64,000 bases of DNA from positions 5,819,490 through 5,883,489 of the forward strand of contig OY811975.1 of the NCBI GenBank assembly GCA_963681505.1. The letters are read 5' to 3'. This document shows positions 47,401-59,749 of the stretch, one piece after another. The notes beneath the pieces were generated by a model. It saw nothing but the letters and a program-made list of their open reading frames with translations, made no database searches and was not told the DNA's origin. The stretch comes from Eunapius fragilis. Its lineage: Eukaryota > Porifera > Demospongiae > Spongillida > Spongillidae. Each line of letters begins with the position of its first letter. The stretch's first letter is position 1. The translations under genes and the position numbers were made by a program.

Positions 47401-50400
47401 AATGAGGCTTACATAAACGAGTATCAGCTAAGCGAAGGAAGCGGTACGCAACAGATATGCGATATTTGGGCAAGTATGCAATATGTAAACGTGTGATGTG
47501 TGGGGGATGGGTTGGCCGTACCGCAACTGAATACATACTGTTACACTAGCTTGTTTTAAACATACACCTATACACATCACACTCACGTTATACATACTGT
47601 TATACTGAATGTGTATTTCTATGGTAATCCATACAATGCGTGATACATGCAGATTGTGTGTGTAACGTTTGTATACCAGTGTATTGCATGTGTATAACCA
47701 AAGAATCCACGCGTTACATGGCACTGCATAACATCGATTTTCCATAGTGTGCTCGCCAATTGTTGCATACCCTGAGAAAGAATGCAAGTTCAGGAATAGC
47801 GGTTTCCAATTGTTCAAAAGTGATAATAATGATTTACTAATAGGAAATGACCAATCTGATGCTGTAGTCAATGCAGCTCTGGAACTGGAGTAAACTTTGC
47901 AACCCCATAATCCTGCGGTATTGGTGAAAAGGTGCAGACTAGCATGAGAGTCAAGCCCTACATGGATAGTGAAGAAGCCAGTTTTGTTCTGGGCTGAGAT
48001 ATACCTTCCACCAGGCCAGGTCGGCTGTTAAGCCTGATATGGTGATAACCCAAGTGACAGTCTACATGGCATGTAATGGGCGACAGGTTGAGCATGCATT
48101 TAAGAATGGATTATGCATGGTTGAGTAGGCCCACCAAATATCTATCTCTCTTCTCGAACAGTCATACACATCAGACCACTCCAGCAGTGTGTTTGTAATC
48201 TGCAGTTTTTCAACACATGGAAAATCCATCCACAGTGTACATCTCAATTACCAAGAAGGTGATGCAGATTATGAGGCCAGAACAATTATCGGCATTTACA
48301 GCTTTAGGCATGTGTATGTGTGACAATACCCACGCTGTCAACAGAATCAATTTTGTATTTGAAATGCAAGTTCGGTGTTCTGTGATGACAAAGATTGAGG
48401 AAATTATAGACAATTAACCTAAAATGGGGATCGGGCGTGGGGTTGAACCCAGGGACCACAGGGTCCCTAACGCTAACCGTACCAACACAACCAACTCACC
48501 CAACCACCGCCAGTAGAACAACTACGCACAAACTAGGCGAGTAATTCAACAAACAGTTATAGGGGAGGCTAAAAAGTCAAAGAGTTTGTTAAAGAAATGA
48601 GTGGGAACTTCGGCAGTAAACTTAAGCAGGAAAGAAGGACAAAAAAGGTAGAGAAGCTAGTAGAAGAAATTGAAGGATGGTAGAAAATTACTGCAGAGAA
48701 GAGATGTCCACCTGTGACTTTGAAAACACCGGAAAGGAAAAAACCATGATGGAGGAAACTCAAAACACAGAGGCACAACTGGAACCCAATGACCAGTATG
48801 TAGATTCCGATCTAGGATGGAACAAGAACAAAAGGAAATTAACATCAGAATCAAGGAGCACCAACTCAGAGAAAAGATAACCCACAAACACATATAACAC
48901 CTGGGGATAATAATAGCAACTGTAACTTGGAGGAGGATTGGATTATTTTTGGACGAGGGGGATATGGCCCAAAATACGGACCTCATGGAGACATCACACA
49001 GGAGGAGACATGAGGGGAAGAGGATGGAACAAGAGGGAGAGGATGGCAGAAATCTGCCAGAATTGTGTACTAAATATCTCTTCTAAAACATTATATAAAA
49101 ACACAACAGTCTTAGCTAAGGGAATGGGATTTGAGGACTACACCATATCACCCTCAGGTTTGTAGCATGAATGATATTGTTTACTTCATGTCACAATATG
49201 TACAATCCAAATTTCATCCAATCTCTCTCTATATGTAGGTCAATGAGCACTTCAACTAGATCCTTCAAAAACATGTTTGGTAAAATACGAGGCTTCAAAG
49301 AAGGATATAGGGAGTTACTACCTCGAGACGTGTACATTGCATATACCATGTTACACTTCTCAACATGATTCTAAAAATACACACTATTCATGTTGATGTT
49401 TGATCACCAAGCAACTCTGCCAATCGACGTTGAGCTTGAACGGCAATGTTCTGAAGAACTGAGCAAGCCATATTATGAACTTGGAGACCCGCCCTATCAT
49501 TTAATGATATGCATGCATATTGGAAGAGGCCAAAGGCAAAATTATTGTCGCAAATGAAGCAGAAAGAAATATATGACAAAAGCACTGCAAACCAGGCCAA
49601 TTTCAGTGTGACCAGTTGGTACTGCTAGAACGTTACCCATAAGAAGATCAAGGGTGGAAAACTGACAGGTAGATTTCTTGGGCCACACAACTGTTAATTT
49701 GATACTATTATGATATAATTATTAGTGTGTTCGTATTTATTAATGATTACTTGCGTTGCATGCACATGCACATAGAGAAATATATATTTGAACCGCAAGC
49801 TATCTCACATGGTGGCAGCGATGGCTGTTTATGGAACATGGGCAACATTGAATTTTTGATTAGAACCTCCTCATCGTTTGACTTTTGGAATCCGGATGAG
49901 TGGCCATGTTGGGTTTGCTGATGTGAACAGTTTCGTGTAGAGTCTGGTCTTGTTGCTATTGCTGACAATTTGAACTCCTATTTCAATGTGCGAAAGAATG
50001 TTATTTATGAAAGAGCACTTGAACAATTAACCGAGTTTAGCATGAAGGTGCATGAGCAGGATAATATATCATTACCTTACATTCACTAGATGAGCACTCT
50101 GAATATGGTGCTCTTAAAGATGATCTCATTGAGGACAGAGTGGTAATTGAAGTTCGGGATGACGTTATCTCCAGACAACGTCAGATGGACTAAAAGCTTA
50201 CACTGAGAAAGGCAACGAGACTTGTGCATCAGGAAGTGGTTGTTAAGGAGCAAAAAGTAGCCTTAAAACGGTGAAGTAAGTGTACATAGACAGGATGAAG
50301 ATCCACAAACCTAAAGAGCCAACAGCCAAACCACCTTGCTGGAGATGTGGGAACCTCCATGACTATGAAAAATGCCTTGTATACCAAGCAACATGTTACA

Positions 50401-51290
50401 GTTGTTATAGTAAGGAACATTATAAGTATCAATGTCCTTTAAGAAAGGGAAGCAGATGGCCATCAGGAGAGATTGAGCAGGTTGAGATGGCTTTTCTGGG
50501 GAGAAAGGTTGGTTGTTAACTACGATATCATTATGTGTTCAATTACTGATACAGGGGCAGAGGTGACAACCATTTCTCATAAGGAGTTGAAAACAAAAAC
50601 TACCTTGACCAACCTTCTAAGTTGCTATATACTGTACATGTGTGTACAATGGTAACCCCTAAAAGGTGCTGTGGTGCATGGGGGGTGGGGTGGTGGTGTT
50701 TAAAAGCCTCTATAGACTGTGAGTTTAGTGAAGTACCACTAGAGAGAGTGTAACGGCAATACTAACCAGTTACCACGGCAAATCAGTATGTCGCCAGGGA
50801 AAAATAGGGTGGCGTAAGGGTTTGGGAACATGCTTATCATATGAAATGGACTCAAATATTCCTGGTGAGGTGTTATAGCAATCCGATTCCTTGGACACTC
50901 TTCAGAAAATAAATACGAAGAATGTCCTTGGACAGACAGCAGGGTATGAAGCGTGCAATGAGTACGGAATTTTTATGCATAGATAACCTTTCCTCAACAT
51001 ACATGCAGAGCTACACCCAGAAAAGAATTACATGTATAGCATGAGAGGTCTGTACACTGGCTTTGACATTCACTAGTGTATCTTAACGTGTCACTTGTTC
51101 TACATGTAGTACTCCCATGCATTAGTACACATACAGTGTACATCACATACCATCGAGTGTACAAAGTGCCACAAGATGGCCATTTTCAACTGCAGAGTTG
51201 CTGATAATGTTGCCCACAACTTCTGTGGATGAAGAGGGATTGCTTTTCTGTGTTTGACCAACTACTGGCAATTGAACAAGATGAGGATTG
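41408..51290 (-). CDS. ITFG2: ITFG2 (KICSTOR subunit), 3' part of gene
   Basis: Minus-strand exons: 51290-51151, 46852-46764, 46078-45961, 42825-42689, 42006-41964, 41499-41408 (TGA). Phases agree at every junction. The protein reads EVVGNIISNSAVENGH, LVALCTLDG, then WELQVDHSLFAISKLDLT | GNGEEEIIGCAWDGMTYIVD, VASFCAG | HYGMTTDKAKPCLIYTTF and GKIYIYLDI. These match the vertebrate ITFG2 VQVDHxLFAL, GNGxEEV-ACAWDGxTYI and PCLVYVTF blocks. The last two exons are supported by phase and by an LG...L.V...L pattern only. ITFG2 is a beta-propeller protein of KICSTOR, which brings GATOR1 to lysosomes to restrain mTORC1. The N-terminal FG-GAP exons were not found downstream to 64 kb. Introns carry a LINE, a Gypsy fossil and others. 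Confidence 0.9.
43184..45183 (-). mobile_element. 5'-truncated CR1/Jockey-like LINE in ITFG2 intron
   Basis: Lies between ITFG2 exons 45961 and 42825, in the same orientation. A RT frame covers 45219-43750 and a second, shifted frame covers 43789-43277. A 3' tail of (TAA/TTA) repeats follows at 43208-43184. The endonuclease domain is missing; coding similarity starts near YRRDFKAADYTSMISFL. A typical 5' truncation from target-primed insertion. Confidence 0.9.
43277..45180 (-). pseudogene. LINE ORF2 reverse transcriptase
   Basis: RT motifs in order: [70 protein letters not shown] and IFADDTKLYA with the catalytic FADD intact. The C-terminal part (HSYVRPILEYNAPVWNPW, VERVQRYFTR, YRRVFLDLVM) is in another frame after about 43780. 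One frameshift and the lost endonuclease make it inactive, but the RT frame of nearly 490 codons is unbroken, so the insertion is fairly young. Confidence 0.9.
47100..48420. other. ITFG2 intron, no feature recognised
   Basis: Part of intron 46853-51150. Short frames on both strands; no conserved motif seen. Confidence 0.45.
48428..48505 (-). repeat. tRNA-like SINE head, candidate
   Basis: The minus strand has GAGTTGGTTGTGTTGG (loose A box) and GGGTTCAACCCC (B box), about 40 bases apart. The arms do not pair as a proper tRNA, so a tRNA-derived repeat is more likely than a tRNA gene. Confidence 0.35.
48560..49170 (+). pseudogene. Possible non-LTR retroelement ORF fragment
   Basis: Lys/Glu-rich broken frames (DSDLGWNKNKRKLTSES near 48806-48860) are followed by VLNISSKTLYKNTTVLAKGM at 49061-49120. 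The second block resembles the N(I/L)SS..L......L.KG motif before some LINE/Penelope RTs. Several stops. Weak assignment. Confidence 0.3.
49800..50660 (+). pseudogene. Gypsy-type LTR retrotransposon gag/protease fossil
   Basis: Broken gag frames (YGALKDDLIEDRVVIEVRDD-like, near 50100-50165, and LTLRKATRLVHQ) precede two zinc knuckles, CWRCGNLHDYEKC (50338-50376) and CYSCYSKEHYKYQC (50397-50438). A protease-type DTGAEVTTIS follows (50550-50579). The order and motifs are those of Gypsy elements. No LTR found. Within an ITFG2 intron, antisense to the gene. Confidence 0.75.
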
Positions 51291-51872
51291 CTGCAAAAAA
51301 AAAAATTAACAGATGTCGGTCACTGATCATCAGTCACGTACAGGAGCATATAAAACAAATGAATCTCCATTTTTACAATGCATATGTCTCCTGTGTATGT
51401 TACTCCCCCGTAAGAAAACTCTGGAATGCTTAGGTATGGCGTCATTACATAAAGTGGTGTTAAGTGGCTTTCACAAACTTTATTTACGGGAGTATGAAGT
51501 CAACTGGTGGAGATATAAATTCTTTGCCATTACCATACAACGTACATGTATACATATTTCTTTAATAATATCCTGGGGACTGCTGCCCAGATCAAAATGT
51601 ATGCAGATTATCTACTGAAATAACCAGTTAGCCATAGATATCCTGCAGAGGTAGTTGCATGGTTTCAATTAAAATATGCAATATAAATTGTGCATTTGCC
51701 CATGCTCCTCCGATTATACACATGATGGAGGAGAGGAGAAAGGAATAGGAAGGGTGGCACCATATAGAAGATGGCAGTGGAGTCTCTGGTGGACTGGTGG
51801 AGAACCTAATTATGTTCTGGGTTAGTTTAATGCCCCTCAATGTGGATTTTGTCTCAGAGGGATTTTCAATGT

Positions 51873-51889
51873 GGGGGGGGGGGGGGGGT
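51873..51889 (+). repeat. poly-G tract
   Basis: About 17 G. Confidence 0.85.
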
Positions 51890-52159
51890 GTTTCCCTAGA
51901 AAGGGTGTAGGTGATGCACACTAAATTTTACTCACGGTTTTTGTACATGTATGTGGTAGGCTGTGTGGTCATGGTGTGCATGTAAATAGCTGGCAGCACT
52001 TAGCAGACAGAAACAAGGTCTCGTTCCGTATTCATACAAGTATTACAATCATAGAATTTTAGATCAGTATTGGTCTAACTTTGGCCAAACTTTATTTTGT
52101 ATAAATAGCACCATAAATGTGTCAACTAGTTGGATGCCATTTAAACTACGCTACAGAAA

Positions 52160-52185
52160 CAATGGTTTAGGGTTAGGGTTAGAGT
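52160..52185 (+). repeat. Short telomere-like TTAGGG run
   Basis: GGTTTAGGGTTAGGGTTAGA: two perfect TTAGGG units and flanking partial units, interstitial. Confidence 0.8.
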
Positions 52186-52555
52186 TTGGGCCTCAATAGG
52201 CCCAGTTTCAACACTCATTCCTGATCCTAACACCCCGCATTTTCGTCTTCGTGTTATGCTCCTCCTCCCCTCTCTAACATCTCCAGTGGTCGCCTCTCAG
52301 GTTCCTCACTGCACCACGTCCATATCTCCACCCTTATTCACATTAACAGCCATCTCACTCTTAATACAGTGCTCTATCTCCCCACCATCACAATCTTCTA
52401 CCTGTTCGCCCACTTCCACTTGGGAGTTACTGCCCATATGCTTCCCCTCCAGCTCACCACCCTGTTTCTGGTCTGTGGTTTCTTCCATGGTATTTTTTGG
52501 TTTTGTAGCTGACCCCACACCTTTGCTGCCGATAGTCGCATGCGCCGCGCTCCCG

Positions 52556-52581
52556 GGGGGGGGGGGGGGGGGGGGGGGGGG
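52556..52581 (+). repeat. poly-G tract
   Basis: About 26 G. Creates a false poly-Pro start on the minus strand. Confidence 0.9.
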
Positions 52582-52767
52582 CCTTCTCAATGTTGGCATC
52601 ACAATAAGAATTTAATAACACGTTTCGGCAATTTTGCTTAACTGATGTGAAAAAATTGCCTCAGGGGAATATATATGCTAATCGGCCATAAATGGACTCC
52701 ATGCAATTGACAGACAATTGAGAAGAGATTTTATTTCAGTAGATAACATCACCTCCCACCCCCAAAC

Positions 52768-53300
52768 CCAGTGATATATATTTGCCACCCTTTTAGCATT
52801 GTAGTCTAGTTCGGACATGCTTCTTTCCCTATGTAGCCTATAGTATACAGGTTTTAAAATGCAAGGAATTAAAAATTTCATTTTCTATGTGACCTCGCTC
52901 ATTTCAGTTTAGCATATCTTTAGCCCTGCAACATTCTTGTCAGTACATCATAGTAAGTATAGAGTAGAACACAAAAAAGATTCATTTATGTAACTTCTTA
53001 GCACGTATTAAAATACAATTATGATCAAAACTTTTATTTACATGTAACTGAACATCAGCATATTCTCTGGGCTGAGACAGCTCATAAAATCATTGGTAGC
53101 CATTTCCCCCTCCTTATAACAGTTTGTTTCTTTTTTGGGGCAGTTAAGGCAGCTAAGGCAGCTGTCAAAACAATACAATACACAATATGACTATCATTTT
53201 TTCATTGATTGTGGTAGCTGTGTTGTGACAGCATCACTGTGTCATATTTACTGCTCTAAAGAAACAAACTGTTGTTGTAAGGAAGGGAAAAATAGCTATA
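52768..53300. repeat. Diverged half copy of the 38-39 kb palindrome
   Basis: Aligns by eye with 38155-38790: TTTGCCACCCTTTTAGC, AAAATGCAAGGAATTAAAA, TGACCTCGCTCATTTC, GACAGCTCATAAAAT and AACAAACTGTTGT, in order. The second arm stops at the MITE at 53304. Confidence 0.85.
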
Positions 53301-53303
53301 GAT

Positions 53304-53541
53304 GGGACAGTGTCCAGCAAAATCACCCTTCTGGGTAGTTTTTCAAGTTTTCAAATTTTTTCATTTTCCGTGAACTCCAAAGAGCTTCTATCAAATGGTC
53401 CTTACGCATCCTTAATTGGACTATCCATCATAAAGTTATTAGGCACTGAATTTATAATTAGCCATACATTTCAATGCGAGGGTTACTTTTCTTTTGCTTG
53501 TACAGAAGTATCACAAGGGTGATTTTGCTGGACACTGTTCC
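53304..53541. mobile_element. MITE family A, copy 2 (238 bp)
   Basis: Same inverted termini as 28681-28929 (GGGACAGTGTCCAGC / GCTGGACACTGTTCC). It abuts the truncated palindrome copy. Confidence 0.9.
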
Positions 53542-53921
53542 AATTATTGATTAAAATATACAACACACAATTTACTTATAATTATAAAACCCTAATGCAA
53601 AACCCCCTAAGCCATAAGAAGAAATAAGTGTTTCTCGGATGGAGGCTACATTGCCCCTTTGTACAGGCACTGAAAGGTGCTGGAGCAGGTAGCTGTAGCT
53701 TCTAGTGTTGCCGGTTGTGGCTGATAGTCTGCGACCTGTTCTTTGCTATGATTGATATTGTAATCTCTGTTAAATTCTCTATCCAACAGTGTTAAAATTA
53801 CCTCTCTAGCATGCATAGTCTGCCTGCATAGTCAAGGGAAGTTGGTTGTTCTTTAATAGGTTCCTTTGTTCTATCACATTTGGTTCATAGTATTACAAGT
53901 AAAGAAAAACATTCTCTAACA

Positions 53922-54030
53922 AGAAAGTTGGTGGGATATAGGAATTGGAGGCAGTGGTGGTGTTAAAAGGAAGGGAACAAGGTTTTGAGAAAAGGGTAAT
54001 GAGACAAAAATCCTATATTTAGCACTTCTT
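53922..54030. repeat. Single arm of the 31883 fold-back family
   Basis: AAGAAAGTTGGTGGGATATAG and AAAAGGAAGGGAACAAGG match the arm at 31884-31955. Confidence 0.7.
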
Positions 54031-55499
54031 TTGGTTCTGTTACATTTACACGTGCTCAATACATTTTTTAATTATCATTTTTTATCGATTAATACTGGCA
54101 AGTGCCCCCCCGCGCCTACGCAAGGGTTACGATGTAACGTTAAAATTGATAGAGCATACATTTAGTAGCTGAATCACATAGATAAATAGGCCTATATTAT
54201 GTATGACCGGCATTACAGTAAAGTGACTACCAGTTCATCGTTGAAAGTTGGCTGTACATAACTAAGAGAATTAGCCTGTATGGTGTCCTAATCAGGTCAT
54301 GAGCAGCGTGAGGAATGTGGGATTTCTACCATCAATAGAATCTGAAACTTTGCCACGGGTTATTGATTGAGTTCCTTCAAAATTAACTCACTTAATGTGA
54401 TGCAGAATGTCGGTACATGCATGTCTTACTCTGCGTTGCACTTTCACTTGCAGCTCACCCAGACAATAATACACAAGCAGCACCTTTTTAATACTGTTTC
54501 ATAGAATCAGATTTCAGAACCTCTGCAACAATTTTCTATATTGATCTAGTATGCATGAAATTGTTGATCTTCATGCATCAGTTACACATAGGGTCATACC
54601 AGAGTTGATTGTTGGTCCAACTGCCAATTTACCGTCTTGCAAAAGAGTACAGTTGTTTCTAGAACCAACTCATCTTGTGCATGCACGGATTGGTAATACT
54701 AGATTTTTTTCAAGCCGGTATTCATTGTTGCAGTACTTTATATCCACTTTTCTCAATAGTAAAGGAGGAATGAATTAAATGACTGAGTTGTGTGGCCTGT
54801 CTCTCTTGCTCTGTGTTTTGATAGCACTTACGGCGGTCGAAATGTCACTGATGCCTGCATAATTCTTGTCCCATGTTGCAGCACCTGAAGGCCTCTGAAC
54901 AGGGTGTTGTGTGGATAGAGATGGATGAACAGTTGTATTATTGTTTCTACCAGCTGCAGGTGATGCACTGGGTACATGAAATGGTTGCATTCCGACAGAA
55001 TGATTCAAAAAAAATCCTTTCCAGATGATGACATTTCACATAGATTCAAAAGATGTAAATGGTTCTCGGTCTCCACGTCGCGGTGCGGTTTGCACAATAA
55101 TAGCCAGGCAGTTTATATAGTACGAACGCAAATTACACTACTCTACAATGTCCAATATGGCTGCAGAGTAGATTTCTCAAATAGGTCCACACAACAAGGA
55201 TCATTCTTTTCCTGCAGCTGTACCCTCCCACTAAGAATTGTGACTTTAAAATGACATCAAGCTGGGTCCCCATGTCACTACCGGGCCAGTGCAGATTATA
55301 ACGGTCGGACATGGGACATTTGTCCAGGCAAACAGGTCACAAATGTCCGGTCATTTCTAACATTACCCAGACAGAATGTCCGGGCAGTTTTTCCCTTCTA
55401 TATATTCCACAAATCCTGGAAGGTGTGCGGCTTGCGATGCTTCCACGAATAGTATTATTATCGCATGTGCAAACTAAGTGACCATATCTACTTTTTTTG

Positions 55500-56010
55500 T
55501 GTGCAAGGACAATGAAGCATGGCTGTGAAGAGGACAGTGTTTCAGGCAAGGATTCTGCTGAAACAGCGCCAAAGCAATGCAAAGTTAGCCCCAGCACATT
55601 CAGGAAGTGGCAAATGCAGTATGAGCATGATTACCAGACGATTTCATGGCTACACTGTGACACTGACGATAAAAACATTGTGGTGCCACGCGTGTAGGGG
55701 AAACGAAGATAAAATAATAGGTCTGAAGACTACTCAAGTGCTCGGGTAAGTGGATCAACTAATCAGAAGAATAATTGTGTTATTGACCACGCTAAAAGCT
55801 ACCAACACAACGTAGCTATGATCCAAATGAGAAAACGTCTTTAACATCCATCACAGAATACTCACCTATTGCATGAAGCCTCCTCATCATGGATAAGGAA
55901 ATTCAAGAGCGCATTAACAAGAAGTTTGTATTCCTTTGCAAAATACACTGCTTTCCATGAGGTGGAAGAAAGGCATGGTGTGAACCTTGGACGGAGCTAA
56001 ACTAAACGGT
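55500..56010 (+). pseudogene. hAT-type transposase-related fossil (BED/C17orf113-like zinc finger)
   Basis: Broken frames read, in order, STFRKWQMQYEHDYQTISWL (55590-55650), LWCHACRGNEDKIIGLK, STNQKNNCVIDHAKSYQHNV (55748-55806), MDKEIQERINKKF (55889-55927) and FHEVEERHGVNLGRS (55954-55998). This is the zinc-finger then KY..H..E..HGV-LG layout of hAT-derived genes. At least two frameshifts and several stops. No DDE core seen. Confidence 0.75.
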
Positions 56011-56859
56011 TATCACAGTGTAGCCATCATCTAGAGGCTGGAGGGTTATCAGATCCTAGGTCTGATACCATGACTGAAGATGTTTTTAGGACAGCTTTCT
56101 TGCTAGTGATGACTAATGTCTGATATTATGTATGCTTACTGTTCCCATGTATCAAAGAACTTGAATATCATCATAAAAAGGCAATGCATGCACACACATA
56201 CATTACTTATATATAGTTTGTGATGTCCAGCCATGTCCAAACAAAATCGTTGTTGGTCTGACATTTGTCCAACCTGTAGAGAGAATTATAATCTGCACTG
56301 ACTATCCCGACTGAGTATATTAATATTACTCGATTCTGAAGTGCGTGCACCATACTTTTGGTAGCTAAAAGGGTACAACGAAAAGAGTGAGAATCCAGAC
56401 CTGGTATTTAACTGGTTGTTAAAATGGTCTAGTTGAGCGAGGACCATGCAGCGATGTGGGTCCCAGGCATACAAGTGCTACGACTCACAGTATTAAAGCT
56501 TGTGTTGCTGGTTGATTATATGCTCAGTGCTAGGAACCATCCGTACCAATAAACTTGCTTATATATAGGAATGCTTTTAAGTATGCTCACAAATATTTTA
56601 ATATGCATATTAATATGCACAGGATTTCATTGCAAACATTGTGGTTAAAGTTTCAAGCACTACCGCAAGTACACATGCACCATGTTGCAAGTCGATCTCA
56701 TGTCACGTTCCTTGAAGACTTGTCCTTCATGCAGATGGGCGAATGTGATGAGGTATGTTTGTAAAGAATCTAAGCACAAAAAAATAACAATCAATGCAGG
56801 TTGACATTCATGATGAGCAGCCACTGCAGGCGAGGAAGTTTCCATGCTGAGCAAGCTTG

Positions 56860-59510
56860 AGAAGATGATACTGTGTGCAATGATATTTGTGATGATATAG
56901 CTGATGCTGACCCAGATATTTCTTTTTTTTTAAATACTAAAGAATCAATCATTCGTATGGTTCATTCCGAATGAGATGGGTATGTAGTTGATGCAGACCC
57001 AGATATAGAAGAATTGTTTGATGAACTCACACATACCAGCACAGGCAGTTATCATCCATTTCCGTCAAAGATACTTGCACTCCTTTATTTCCTGGTTAAC
57101 GCACTACATACAATGGTATGTTGTTGGACTGCTATGAGTTTTGTTTTATTCATTCCTTTTGTAAAATACAAAAGAGTGAAAGGCATCTATCATTTGTATG
57201 GTTCATTCTGAAAGAGATGGGCATCCCAGTTCATGTTAACAGTAAACGATACCTTTCTATTCTATACCATGGAGTCCATACTTTCTCAATATGTGTCCAA
57301 GCCTCATTGTCTAATAACTTGATATGGGTACGCGACTTTTTTTTTCTCCCCAAACTGCTTTCTGGGCATCCCCAGTGGTGGTGAATCTTATGAATGAAAG
57401 TGATGTGGAGGATGAAGGGGTGATAGACCTTACCTCACCCATTCAGGTGAGAAATGTTGTTGTATTTGTTCTTTCAGGCATTGTGTGTGGTAGGTGGGGT
57501 GGGGAGAGAGGGGGGAGCTAAACAGGCTGGAATTGTTGCATGTATGTTTACTCCCCCATAACCAGCTACATTGACACCGGTTGACTACAACTGCTGCCTC
57601 TCCATTCCAACAGGACTACGGTCACAATAGCCGCTCAGCTCCTGTTGAGGTTAAATCAGAATCAGATGAAGAGATTCAAGAGGTGAATACTTTTGAAGGG
57701 TGAGACGTTTAGTATAAATGTCTAGCTGGCATCAGTTGTACACACGTGCAGACCCCCAACTCTTAAGCGTCCAAGAGTCTCACTTGGTGGTAGCAGCCAA
57801 GGTGCATAATCACGGACCTCAGACAAGTGTCTCTTGTTTGAAAACAGCAGAACAAGTATGTGCATATGGTATTTGAGTTTACCGGTGTGTGTGTGTGTTC
57901 ACCCCCATTCTATTCTTGTGCAGTTTGAGAAATCTGGCAGGAGGCTAGTGACAACGTGTGCGGCCATATATTTTGTAATGTGTGTATTGGAACCTCAATC
58001 ACATTGCAACATGCCTGCTCCACCTGTTGTAAAGAACTTACCCTTATGGAGTACCACCCACTCACTGCTCTTGTAAAAACTCTTTTGCTGTCTTGTTTCA
58101 TATGTATTATGTTATGCTACGTTGTGCAATTGTAATGTGACTCCCTGGGTGTCAGTCGTCTGTGTGGAGCAGCACTGGTGTGTGGGTGTATTTGTAGAAT
58201 CCATATGTCAGGAGTCAATTTAAACAGACAATTCAGACTGCATACTTATTATACCTGTTAGACCTAAAGAATATACACCATTGCATAACGATGAGCTGGA
58301 GATTGGTTTGATGGCAGCAGCTCAGAGAGGTGAGTGGTCTTAACACGTACACAGAAATAATGTGTACTGATCCTTTGTGGTGTTGGTTAACTGTTTGATT
58401 CATTTTAAAGAAAGTACCATGGAGACGCTTGGCGTAATGATCCCTTGTTTTTGAAGGACTGTATTCGTATCAAACACCATGAACTGGGAACTATTACCAG
58501 AGTTGTCGAGAAATTCAATCATTGGATTAGCTGCTGAAAGTGTTTGTCGTACAGTTCCAGCACATGGTACCAGACAAAACTGTAACACATTTGTCATCAC
58601 ACAGTTTCATTTCCTATACTAAAATGAGTCCGATATAGTTGGCCTCCTGTTATACTGTAGAGCGAGTGTCGTCTGGTTCTGGTTTTGCTAGAATGGACAA
58701 GCAGGTACAGGTGCATGTGCATAATCAATGTGTCAATATGTTTTATAGCAGATTTTAGGAAACTGCTAATCATCTTGCACTACACTCTCTCAAAACGAGA
58801 GCAGATGGGAAAAGAGTTGTAATGTAACCATTAATCCTTATTTCTGATGATACCAGTGGTAACTGATCCCCAAAAAGTGGCACAAATTAGAATCATAGTA
58901 TCTCCCTTTTGCTGGTTTTTCCACGTGATCTTAACACCAGGATTGAAACCCTGACAGTGTCGCTCCTTTTGATCTAGCTGAACCACCCAACAGCTGGCAA
59001 CGTTGTGGACTGAAGGGGTATTTCCATTTGATGCATTGTACCAAGAAACGGTCCTAGTGGTGGCTCCATTCATGTGCATACTGCATGATAACCCAAGGAC
59101 TTCAGAGCTGCTAAACCATCTGGGCAGTCAGGCTATAAAGTATTGCAATCTGTGCATAGTGAGTCAAAACGATTGATATATTTTATTGGCAAGCTCAAAC
59201 TCTGGGTTATTAACCAGACTGCTAGAATCGAAAATCCATTACATAGCGTGCGCATTGAGAAGAAAGGCTACGATGCTGCAGCAGAGTGCTCAAATCAAAG
59301 CACTGCCTACAGACACTGAAAGGGTGTCTATGAGGAAATCATTTGGATTGCGGGAGGATTACAACCCTATGCTAAATGTGTTACCTGTTGCAGTTGACAT
59401 CTACCAATTAGTAACAAAACAATATTAATACAGATTTTGTTATCCTTCTCATGGGGATTTACCTGTAGAAGTTTTGCATATGTTTTACATGGTTCATACA
59501 AGCACTGCCT
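56860..59510 (+). pseudogene. Plavaka-like DNA transposon fossil, copy 1
   Basis: Scattered frames: DIEELFDELTHTSTGSYHPF and PSKILALLYFLVN (57005-57100), ILKEMGIPVHVNSKRYL (57205-57256), LILISDDTSGN (58833-58865), RKSFGLREDYNPMLNVLP (59328-59390) and LPVEVLHM (59461-59484). The HPFpSk..., ...DDTSGN... and LPvEvLH blocks in this order fit Plavaka-family transposases. Many stops. The segment 57380-57690 does not fit and may be a separate gene. Confidence 0.7.
57373..57701 (+). other. Two possible exons of an acidic protein
   Basis: 57367-57448 reads VVNLMNESDVEDEGVIDLTS up to CATTCAG|GTGAG. After TCCAACAG, 57614-57700 reads DYGHNSRSAPVEVKSESDEE then IQEVNTFEG, ending at GG|GTGAGA. Splice sites and phase 0 agree. 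VIDLT resembles a SUMO-interacting motif. No partner exons or family recognised. Confidence 0.3.
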
Positions 59511-59749
59511 GAAAAAAAAATGACAGCACAGCAGAAGAGGGAAATCCAGGCCCAAGTGCGGGGAATTCAACACCTGTGGTTTTAGTAGCAGGCTGTATGG
59601 CAATAATATTACTTCAACAAAACTGCTGGATATAGAGAGATGGAATCCACTTTCTGGTTCGTGTCAAAGCGTTGCCCCGCGGTATGTCATTGTATAATAG
59701 TGTACCATGCATGGGTCACTTTTCTATCCTTCTAAAGGGGTCTTCTGCT

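Noticed and set aside
52160-52185. Telomere or telomere-fusion site
   Set aside because: Only about two perfect TTAGGG units in AT-rich debris; too short for more than chance or a small insertion.
52256-52615. Ser/Pro-rich ORF and its acidic minus-strand partner
   Set aside because: One end is made by the poly-G tract, splice sites do not fit ITFG2, and any retroelement ORF1 likeness is too weak to call.
54781-55008. 77-codon minus-strand ORF (RNNNTTVHPSLSTQHPVQRP)
   Set aside because: Polar, no known motif, no splice partners found.
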